Shown here one piece after another: positions 22,641 to 29,631 of a stretch of DNA of 44,408 bases. The notes beneath the pieces were generated by a model. That model saw only the letters and a program-made list of their open reading frames with translations. It was not told where the DNA came from and ran no database searches. Source of the stretch: Streptomyces panaciradicis (lineage in GTDB: Bacteria; Actinomycetota; Actinomycetes; Streptomycetales; Streptomycetaceae). The stretch spans positions 1 through 44,408 of the forward strand of contig NZ_JAMGBF010000141.1 in the NCBI RefSeq assembly GCF_023516615.1, read 5' to 3'. Each line of letters starts with the position of its first letter. Within the stretch, counting starts at the first letter, position 1. The position numbers were made by a program, and so were the translations under genes.

Positions 22641-25373
22641 TCAGAGGGCCTGCTTGCGCGAGAGCTGGTTGAAGGCCAGCCAGCCCGGCAGCACCGGCAG
22701 CCACAGCGTCAGCAGTCGGAACAACAGGACGGCCGGGGCCGCGACCTCCTTGGGCAGGCCCACGGCGATCAGACCGACCGTGAGCGTCGCCTCGACCGCG
22801 CCGACGCCGCCCGGGGTCGGCGCCGCGGAGCCGAGCGCGTTTCCGGCGAGGAAGACGACGGCGACGCTGGCGATGCTCAGCGAGGTCCCCTGCTGGCCGA
22901 AGGCGCGGATCGAGGCGTCGAGGCACATCACGAAGCAGGCCGTCAGCAGCAGCATGCCGCCGATGCCGGTGACCAGCTTCTGCGGCCGCTGCAGCACGTC
23001 CAGCATGCGCGGCACGACGCCCGCGAAGAGCGACCGCACGCGCGTGACGACGAATTTCCGCAGGAACGGCACCGAGGTGACCACCAGGACGAGCACCGCC
23101 ACAGTGAGCAGACCCGCGATGACCGTCCGGGACGGCGACAGCGACGGCGTCTTCTCGGTGCCGGTCAGGTAGCCGAAGGACAGCAGCATCAGGATGTGGC
23201 AGCCGAGCCCGAACAGCTGGGAGGCGCCCACGCTCGCGACCGCCAGGCCGGGCCGTACGCCCGCGCGCTGCAGGAAGCGTGTGTTGAGCGCGACACCGCC
23301 CACCGCGGCAGGCGCGACGATCTTCACGAACGAGCCGGCGACCTGGGCCCCGACGGTCCGCAGGAACGGCACCCGCTCCGGCACGAAGCCCAGCAGGGCC
23401 ATCGCCGCCGCGAAGTAGCTGGCGGCTGAGAAGGCGAGGGCCGCGACGACCCAGCCCCACTGCGCGTTCTCGATCAACGGCCCGAACTCGATGTGGGTGA
23501 GCTGGGTCAGCAGGAAGTACGCGCCGATGGCGCCCGCGATGAAGCTGATCAGCGTCCGCGGCCGCACCCGCTCCAGGCGGGCCGGCTCGACCGGTGCCTG
23601 CGGCCTGATGAGCAGCACCTGGTGGCGGATCTGGGTGAGCAGATCCTCTTCCCGCGCTTCGTCGATGGCTTCGTCGATGGCCCGCTTCTCGGCCCTGGCC
23701 TCCGCCCGTACGGCCTTCTTGTCGGGCTTTTCGAGCGTGGGCCCGGCGTGGTCCTCGGCCGCCTCCAGCCGGGCCTGCTTGGCCTGCCGCGACGCCTCCA
23801 GCACCGCGTCGCGCTCGCGCTGGGCCCGCTCCCGGGCCAGCTTGCGCAGGGTCGCCCGGGAGGTGCGGCTGAGGGCGATGGGCTGCAGCATCGGCAGGCA
23901 GTCGGCCACGGCGTCGGGGCCGAGCACGGCCACCGCCGAGGCGACCGCGCGCTCGGCGCCGACCCGCAGGCCGAGGGTCACCAGGAGCTGGGAGACGTCC
24001 ATGCGCAGCAGCAGATCGCCGGCCGCGATCTCGCCGACGCGCAGGTCGGTGAGGATGACCGTGCCGGAACGATCCACCAGGATCGCGTCGCCCACCAGTC
24101 TGCGGTGCGCGATGCGCCGGGACTGCAGGGCGCGAACCTGGTGCCAGGTGTCGTGCAGCAGTTCGTCGGTGATCTCGTCGTCCGCCAGGGAGTCGAGCGT
24201 GCGCCCGCCGGTGTGCTCGTAGACGAGCATGACCGCGTCGGGGCCGAGTTCGGAGGTGGCGATCAGCTTGGGCGCGTTGGCGCCGGCCGCGATGGCCGCG
24301 TAGGCGAGCAGGGCCTCCTGCTCCAGGGCCTGGCGCAGCGACTGGAGGCTGCTGCGGGTGGCGAAGCCGCGCAGGGTGAGATTGCGCCACGCGCGGTAGA
24401 AGAAGCCCTGGGCCTGCTGCTCGCGGTCGACGACGGTCACGTCCAGGGGCGGGCCGTCCTCCAGGGTGACGAAGTAGCGCCGGCCGCGGTCGCCGGTCTC
24501 GTGGTTCTCGGGCATCTCCTCGCGGGCCGCGGTCACCGGGCGGAATCCGACGTGCCGCAGGCCCGCCATCAGCGTCCGGCCGGTGGGGCGGACGTTCGGC
24601 GAGCCGACGGCGTAGAGCGTGCCGTAGGCCACGGTCCAGCCGATCAGCACCGTCAGGATGATCGAGAACGGCGTCGTGTAGCCGGTGACCAGCATCGAGA
24701 ACGCGTCGAGGAGCAGCACGATCCACAGCACCGCTCGCCAGCGCGGCCGCCGGGACATGCCGACGGCGGTCATGTAGGCGATGACCGGCGCGAGATAGCC
24801 GTGCACCGGGTCGGTCAGGGCGTGGATGTCGCCGGGGGAGGGCTGGGTGAGCGCTTCCTGGATGGAGCCGGGGGCCGCCTTGGCGACCCACAGGTCGGTG
24901 GCGAGTGTCACACCGTGGGCGAGGACCGCCGCGAGCACGCCGTCGGCGATGCGCAGCCCGTCCCGCTTGATCAGCCGCTCGATCGCGAACGCGACCGGAA
25001 CCAGCAGGATGGCGATGCTGGAGACCAGGCCCGCGATCTTGATGAGCAGGTCGGGCGCCTGCCCGGTGCCCTTGTTGATGTCCTGTTCGAGGCCCGAGGT
25101 GGTGCCGTGCGCGAACGCGGCGATCGCGAGCAGCAGGACGATCCCCAGCACGCCCACCATGAGGCGCATCAGGTCGGAGGGGCGGTGCACGCGCGCGGGG
25201 AGGAGCGGTTCGTCGCCCTCCACCTCGTCGATGTGGGCCTCGTCGACGAAGTCGGCCCGGCCCTTGTCCGAGGCCTTCGGGGGCGTCCCCTTGCCATCGG
25301 AAACGGGTTCCGGGCGCGACGAAGCGTCAGAGGTGCTCTCCGCGTCCTCTGGGTGCACACCCTGCTGCTTCAT
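22641..25373 (-). CDS. Large membrane protein: pseudokinase-like middle domain plus LPG-synthase-type flippase domain
   Basis: 910 residues. After an acidic N-terminus come about six membrane spans (from LMRLMVGVLGIVLLLAI to IILTVLIGWTVAYGTLY). A cytoplasmic kinase-like region (about 300-500) follows with LVYEHTGGRTLDSL, HRRLVGDAILVD and VILTDLRVGEI. There the catalytic-loop Asp (HxD) and the DFG motif are changed to HRR and DLR, so kinase activity is unlikely. A charged, probably coiled-coil linker comes next (RERAQRERDAVLEASRQAKQ). The C-terminal eight or so spans match the lysylphosphatidylglycerol synthase/YbhN membrane family, with the signature PTPGGVGAVEA. It may move lipid-linked molecules under control of the pseudokinase. 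ATG 25373 has GAAGAG upstream; GTG 25397 is the alternative. Confidence 0.85.
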   Translation of the reverse strand: MKQQGVHPEDAESTSDASSRPEPVSDGKGTPPKASDKGRADFVDEAHIDEVEGDEPLLPARVHRPSDLMRLMVGVLGIVLLLAIAAFAHGTTSGLEQDINKGTGQAPDLLIKIAGLVSSIAILLVPVAFAIERLIKRDGLRIADGVLAAVLAHGVTLATDLWVAKAAPGSIQEALTQPSPGDIHALTDPVHGYLAPVIAYMTAVGMSRRPRWRAVLWIVLLLDAFSMLVTGYTTPFSIILTVLIGWTVAYGTLYAVGSPNVRPTGRTLMAGLRHVGFRPVTAAREEMPENHETGDRGRRYFVTLEDGPPLDVTVVDREQQAQGFFYRAWRNLTLRGFATRSSLQSLRQALEQEALLAYAAIAAGANAPKLIATSELGPDAVMLVYEHTGGRTLDSLADDEITDELLHDTWHQVRALQSRRIAHRRLVGDAILVDRSGTVILTDLRVGEIAAGDLLLRMDVSQLLVTLGLRVGAERAVASAVAVLGPDAVADCLPMLQPIALSRTSRATLRKLARERAQRERDAVLEASRQAKQARLEAAEDHAGPTLEKPDKKAVRAEARAEKRAIDEAIDEAREEDLLTQIRHQVLLIRPQAPVEPARLERVRPRTLISFIAGAIGAYFLLTQLTHIEFGPLIENAQWGWVVAALAFSAASYFAAAMALLGFVPERVPFLRTVGAQVAGSFVKIVAPAAVGGVALNTRFLQRAGVRPGLAVASVGASQLFGLGCHILMLLSFGYLTGTEKTPSLSPSRTVIAGLLTVAVLVLVVTSVPFLRKFVVTRVRSLFAGVVPRMLDVLQRPQKLVTGIGGMLLLTACFVMCLDASIRAFGQQGTSLSIASVAVVFLAGNALGSAAPTPGGVGAVEATLTVGLIAVGLPKEVAAPAVLLFRLLTLWLPVLPGWLAFNQLSRKQAL

Positions 25374-25524
25374 CGTCTCTTCTTGATCTCGTATCACCGG
25401 TCACCGCCCGCACGATGGTGGCATGCCCCACCGACACACGGGGGCATCAGGGTGCAAACGCGGGGGCGCACAGTCTGCCGGAAGCGCTGCCCGGGGGCGA
25501 GGGATACGCACGGTCACGAGCGCG

Positions 25525-25552
25525 TTGCACTGTCGGTGGCGTGGGGCAGGAT
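25525..25552 (+). promoter_or_regulatory. Probable promoter for the alkyltransferase-like gene (leaderless)
   Basis: TTGCAC (25525-25530), 16 bases, CAGGAT (25547-25552). The expected start of transcription coincides with the ATG at 25560, which itself has no Shine-Dalgarno, consistent with a leaderless mRNA. Confidence 0.45.
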
Positions 25553-25559
25553 GGGCCGG

Positions 25560-25946
25560 ATGAGCGAGGAGAGCCTGCCGCACGAGGACCGAGGGGAACA
25601 CCCGGACGCGCTGCCGGCGTACGCCGAGCGCGTCCTCGAGGTGGCCGAACTGGTACCGCCCGGGCGTGTCATGACGTACGGGGACGTCGCCGAGTGGCTT
25701 CAGGAGGGCGGACCCCGGCAGGTCGGCCGGGTGATGGCCCTCTACGGAGGGGCCGTGCCCTGGTGGCGGGTCGTCCGCTCGGACGGCGTGCTGCTGCCCG
25801 GGCACGAGCTGCGGGCGCTCGACCACTACCGCGCCGAGGGCACGCCCCTGAAGGAGGCGAGCAGGGCCGCCGAGGGCCATCTGCCGCGCCTCGACATGAA
25901 GCGGGCGCGCTGGGACGGCGACGGACGCGCTGAAGCTCACACCTGA
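25560..25946 (+). CDS. Alkyltransferase-like protein (ATL), MGMT-family
   Basis: 128 residues. It has the MGMT DNA-binding domain with RVMTYGDVAEWLQEGGPRQVGRVM (arginine finger and helix-turn-helix; split: TYGDVAEWL then GPRQVGRVM). The active-site motif PCHRV of methyltransferases is replaced by PWWRVV, so the alkyl-accepting cysteine is missing. ATL proteins bind O6-alkylguanine without repairing it and pass the lesion to nucleotide-excision repair. This fits its position just ahead of adnA/adnB and near uvrD2. ATG 25560 is preferred; an in-frame ATG at 25551 adds three residues. Confidence 0.92.
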   Translation: MSEESLPHEDRGEHPDALPAYAERVLEVAELVPPGRVMTYGDVAEWLQEGGPRQVGRVMALYGGAVPWWRVVRSDGVLLPGHELRALDHYRAEGTPLKEASRAAEGHLPRLDMKRARWDGDGRAEAHT

Positions 25947-26203
25947 CAGCTTCCGCCATCCGGCAACCCCGTGTGTGACCCGTGATCCGGATGGGGGAAC
26001 AGGGGCACGTCTGTCCCATGCCGTACGTTCGAGGGGCGAGGGACACGCGAGGCGTGAGTGCCGGGAGGGAAGAAGCGGAAGCTCTGCTTCCGACCTGTCC
26101 GTCGGCGTAGCGTCGGCTGCACGAGTCCCCCTCACCCCCCGATCACCGCCCTGCACGGACGGTGGTCCGACAACCAGCACACCCACCAGGACCGGCGAAC
26201 CAC

Positions 26204-29200
26204 GTGAGCTCCTCTTCCTCCACCAGGCGCCTGTCGCACCCCGCGGTGCGACAGGGGAACCGTGGCGCTTACCGACTGGTGCGTACCCCTCCGGCCCGAC
26301 CGGATCCCCCTCGTCTGGACGCCGCTCAGCGCTCCGTGGTTGACCACAGGTCCGGTCCGCTGCTCGTTCTCGCAGGTCCCGGCACCGGCAAGACCACCAC
26401 CCTCGTGGAGTCCGTGGCCGCCCGAATCGCCCGTGGCGGCGACCCCGCGCGCGTGCTCGTGCTGACGTTCAGCCGCAAGGCGGCCGTCGAGCTGCGCGAC
26501 CGCATGGCGCTGCGCGTGGGAGCGGCCCGCGCTCCCCAGGCGACCACCTTCCACTCGTTCTGCTACGCCCTCGTCCGTGCCCATCAGGACGCCGAGCTGT
26601 TCGTGGAGCCGCTGCGTCTGCTGTCCGGCCCGGAGCAGGACGTCGCCGTCCGCGGACTGCTCGCCGGGCAGCCCGACCTGGAGCGGCTCGGCCTCGCGCA
26701 CGTGCGCTGGCCGGACGAACTGCGCGCCTGCCTGACGACCAGGGGCTTCGCCGATGAGGTCCGCGCGGTCCTCGCCCGCAGCCGGGAACTCGGCCTGGAC
26801 CCCGTCGCGCTGGACGCCTTCGCCCGCCGTATCGGCCGCCCCGACTGGCGTGCCGCGGCCGCCTTCCTCGCCGAGTACCTCGACGTCCTCGACCTGCAGG
26901 GCGTGCTCGACTACGCCGAACTGGTCCACCGCGCGGTCCTCCTGGCCCGCCGGCCCGAGGTCGCCGAACGGCTCGCCGCGCAGTACGACGCCGTCCTCGT
27001 CGACGAGTACCAGGACACGGACGCCGCCCAGGTACGGCTGCTGCACGCGCTCGCGGGCGGGGGCCGCACGCTCGTCGCCTTCGGTGACCCCGACCAGTCG
27101 ATCTACGCCTTCCGGGGCTCCGACGTCAACGGCATCCTGGAGTTCCCGCACACCTTCCCGCGCGCGGACGGCCGCCCGGCGCCCGTGCAGGTCCTGCGCA
27201 CCTCCCGCCGCTCCGGCGCCGGGCTGCTCGCCGCGACCCGCCTGCTCACCCAGCGCATGCCGCTGACCCGGCTGCCGGCGGAGAAGGTCCGCGCGCACCG
27301 CGAACTCGCCCCCGTCCGGGAGGGCGGCCACGCCGAGGTGTACACGTACCCGACGTCCGGCACGGAGCTGGACAACATCGCAGACATCCTGCGCCGGGCC
27401 CACCTGGAGGACGGCGTCCCATGGCGCGACATGGCCGTCCTGGTGCGTGCCGGGTCGCGGACCATCCCGACGGTCCGCCGCGCGCTGACCGCCGCCGGCG
27501 TCCCGCTCGACATCGACGGCGACGACCTGCCCCTGCGGCACGAGCCGGCGGTGGCCCCACTGCTGACGGCACTGCGGGCGGTGGCCGGCGCGGAGGCGGC
27601 GGCGCAGGCGGACGACGAGGAGCCCCCCTCCGGGGAGGCGGCCCCCTGCTGGCTCGACACCGAGACCGCCCTCACCCTCCTCGCCTCGCCCCTCGGCGGC
27701 ATGGACGCCGCCGACCTGCGCCGTCTCGGCCGGGCCCTGCGCGACGAGGAGCGGGCCGCGGGAAACGCCCTGCCGCCGCCGTCGGACGAACTGCTCGCGC
27801 GGGCCCTCGCCGAGCCGGAGCGCCTGGCCGTGCACGACCCCGCGTACGCGCGCGGCGCCCAGCGGCTCGGCGCCCTGCTCCGCAAGGCCAGGGAACGCCT
27901 CGCGGGCGGCGGCACGGCCGAGGAGGCGCTGTGGGACCTGTGGGAGGGCACGCCGTGGCCCACCCGCCTGGAGCGCTCCGCGCGGCGCGGCGGGGCCGCC
28001 GGGCGCAACGCCGACCGTGACCTGGACGCCGTCTGCGCGCTGTTCGCGACCGCAGCGCGCGCGGAGGAACGCACCGGCGGCCGGGGCGCCCTGAACTTCC
28101 TGGAGGAGATCGAGGCCGAGGACATCGCCGCCGACACCCTCACGCGACGGGCGGTACGTCCGGACGCCGTACGCCTGATGACCGCGCACCGCTCCAAGGG
28201 CCTGGAGTGGCGCCTCGTCGTCGTCGCCGGCGTCCAGGAAGGGCTGTGGCCCGACCTGCGCCGCCGTGGCTCGCTCCTGGAGGCCGACCGCATCGGCCGC
28301 GACGGACTCGCCGAACCGCTCACCCCGGGCGCCCTGCTCGCCGAGGAGCGCCGCCTGTTCTACGTCGCCGCCACACGCGCGCGTGAACGCCTCGTCGTCA
28401 CCGCCGTGAAGGCACCGTCCGACGACGGCGACCAGCCCTCCCGCTTCCTCACCGAACTGGGCGTCGAACCCAAGGACGTCACGGGCCGGCCACGCCGCCC
28501 CCTGTCCGTCGCCGCGCTGGTCTCCGAACTGCGCGCCACCACCGTCGACCCGCGCGTCTCGGACACCCTCCGGGAGGCGGCCGCCCAACGGCTCGCGCGC
28601 CTCGCCGCGCTCGCCGACGAGGACGGCCGCCCGCTCGTCCCCTCCGCCCACCCCTACCGCTGGTGGGGCATGTTCGAGCCGACCGAGAGCAAGGTGCCGC
28701 TGCGCAACCGCGACCAGCCCGTCGTGCTCTCCGGAAGCGCCCTCGACCAGCTCGCCAACACTTGCTCCCTGCAGTGGTTCCTGGGCCGCGAGGTGAAGGC
28801 CGACGCGCCCGCGACGACCGCCCAGGGCTTCGGCAACGTCGTGCACGTCCTCGCCGACGAGGTCGCCTCCGGGCACACGCCCGCCGACCTCGCCGTCCTC
28901 ATGGAACGCCTCGACTCGGTGTGGAACGCCCTCGCCTTCGACGCGCCGTGGAAGTCGGCGCAGGAGAAGGAGAACGCGCGCGTGGCGCTCGAACGCTTCC
29001 TGAAGTGGCACGTCATGGACCGCACCGGCCGCACCCCGGTGGCCAGCGAGCACGACTTCGACGTGACCCTGGAGGCGGGCGACTACGAGGTGCGCATCCG
29101 CGGCCAGATGGACCGCGTCGAGGCCGACGGCGAGGGCCGCGCCTACGTCGTCGACTTCAAGACCGGCAAACAGGCGCCCACCGCGCGCGAGGTCGAGCGC

Positions 29201-29530
29201 CACCCCCAGCTCGCCGTCTACCAGCTCGCCGTCCGCGAGGGCGCCGTGGACGAGGCCTTCGACGGTCTGCGCCCCGAACCGGGCGGCGCCGAACTGGTGC
29301 ACCTGCGGCAGGGTGCCGCGCAGCGCGACGGCGGCGAGACGCTGCCCAAGGTGCAGGCCCAGGAGCCCGTCGAGGGCCCGGCGGGGGAGTGGGTCGGCGA
29401 ACTGCTCGCCACCGCCGCCGGAAAGGTGCTCGACGAGCGGTTCACGCCGACGGCCGGACAGCACTGCACGCACTGCGCGTTCCGGGCGTCCTGCAGCGCC
29501 CGCCCCGAGGGCCGCCACATCGTCGAGTAG
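26204..29530 (+). CDS. adnA: AdnA-like helicase-nuclease subunit (UvrD/RecB motor + Fe-S RecB nuclease)
   Basis: About 1108 residues. SF1 motor: Walker A AGPGTGKTTT, motif II VLVDEYQDTD, motif III GDPDQSIYAFRG, motif V TAHRSKGLEW, motif VI YVAATRARERL. C-terminal RecB-type nuclease: VVDFKTGKQ (about residue 984), plus four cysteines for an Fe-S cluster (NTCSLQW near 854 and CTHCAFRASC near 1087), as in AddB-type nucleases. With AdnB it resects DNA double-strand breaks. The gene symbol follows order and Fe-S pattern of the mycobacterial pair. The start is uncertain: GTG 26204 is chosen; conserved sequence begins at GAYRLVRTPP, after an inverted repeat, so a start further in is possible. Confidence 0.93.
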   Translation: MSSSSSTRRLSHPAVRQGNRGAYRLVRTPPARPDPPRLDAAQRSVVDHRSGPLLVLAGPGTGKTTTLVESVAARIARGGDPARVLVLTFSRKAAVELRDRMALRVGAARAPQATTFHSFCYALVRAHQDAELFVEPLRLLSGPEQDVAVRGLLAGQPDLERLGLAHVRWPDELRACLTTRGFADEVRAVLARSRELGLDPVALDAFARRIGRPDWRAAAAFLAEYLDVLDLQGVLDYAELVHRAVLLARRPEVAERLAAQYDAVLVDEYQDTDAAQVRLLHALAGGGRTLVAFGDPDQSIYAFRGSDVNGILEFPHTFPRADGRPAPVQVLRTSRRSGAGLLAATRLLTQRMPLTRLPAEKVRAHRELAPVREGGHAEVYTYPTSGTELDNIADILRRAHLEDGVPWRDMAVLVRAGSRTIPTVRRALTAAGVPLDIDGDDLPLRHEPAVAPLLTALRAVAGAEAAAQADDEEPPSGEAAPCWLDTETALTLLASPLGGMDAADLRRLGRALRDEERAAGNALPPPSDELLARALAEPERLAVHDPAYARGAQRLGALLRKARERLAGGGTAEEALWDLWEGTPWPTRLERSARRGGAAGRNADRDLDAVCALFATAARAEERTGGRGALNFLEEIEAEDIAADTLTRRAVRPDAVRLMTAHRSKGLEWRLVVVAGVQEGLWPDLRRRGSLLEADRIGRDGLAEPLTPGALLAEERRLFYVAATRARERLVVTAVKAPSDDGDQPSRFLTELGVEPKDVTGRPRRPLSVAALVSELRATTVDPRVSDTLREAAAQRLARLAALADEDGRPLVPSAHPYRWWGMFEPTESKVPLRNRDQPVVLSGSALDQLANTCSLQWFLGREVKADAPATTAQGFGNVVHVLADEVASGHTPADLAVLMERLDSVWNALAFDAPWKSAQEKENARVALERFLKWHVMDRTGRTPVASEHDFDVTLEAGDYEVRIRGQMDRVEADGEGRAYVVDFKTGKQAPTAREVERHPQLAVYQLAVREGAVDEAFDGLRPEPGGAELVHLRQGAAQRDGGETLPKVQAQEPVEGPAGEWVGELLATAAGKVLDERFTPTAGQHCTHCAFRASCSARPEGRHIVE
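26231..26254. repeat. Perfect 10-bp inverted repeat at the 5' end of adnA
   Basis: CTGTCGCACC (26231-26240) and GGTGCGACAG (26245-26254) around CCGC. It lies within the first 17 codons if translation starts at 26204, or in the leader if the true start is the GTG within it or later. It is either an RNA hairpin affecting initiation or a dyad operator. Confidence 0.6.
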
Positions 29531-29559
29531 CCCGGGTGATTCATCACACCACCCGGGCT
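29529..29559 (+). terminator. 10-bp stem hairpin overlapping the adnA stop codon
   Basis: AGCCCGGGTG (29529-29538) pairs exactly with CACCCGGGCT (29550-29559) over an 11-base AT-richer loop. It begins at the last bases of the adnA stop codon. It is followed at once by a second perfect hairpin (29563-29584). Together they look like a terminator or attenuator between adnA and adnB. Confidence 0.7.
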
Positions 29560-29562
29560 GAC

Positions 29563-29584
29563 CTGCGCTTCCACCGAAGCGCAG
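29563..29584 (+). terminator. Second, 9-bp stem hairpin in the adnA-adnB gap
   Basis: CTGCGCTTC (29563-29571) pairs exactly with GAAGCGCAG (29576-29584) over CACC, three bases after the previous hairpin. It ends six bases before the earliest adnB start codon (TTG 29590) and could cover its ribosome site (AGGGTGA). Confidence 0.65.
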
Positions 29585-29631
29585 GGTGATTGCGTCCTCC
29601 GCTGTCAGTGGTCGCGGCTAGCCTCTTCGAC

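Noticed and set aside
20452..23172. 906-residue plus-strand ORF opposite the TAP-like genes
   Set aside because: It crosses the signal-peptide ends of two well-supported minus-strand genes; low-complexity shadow.
26076..26092. Regulatory dyad upstream of adnA (CGGAAGC/GCTTCCG)
   Set aside because: Only a 7-bp stem, 112 bases from the start, with no promoter elements around it that I can defend; not strong enough to list. I also found no GAAC-N4-GTTC-type SOS box there.
26132..29518. 1128-residue minus-strand ORF opposite adnA
   Set aside because: It is the mirror of adnA produced by GC-rich third positions; composition is Val/Gly/Arg/Leu-rich with no family motif, while the plus frame has complete helicase and nuclease motifs.
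29529..29584. CRISPR repeat or IS end
   Set aside because: Two different hairpins, neither repeated elsewhere nor with spacers or transposase; they fit an intergenic RNA element.
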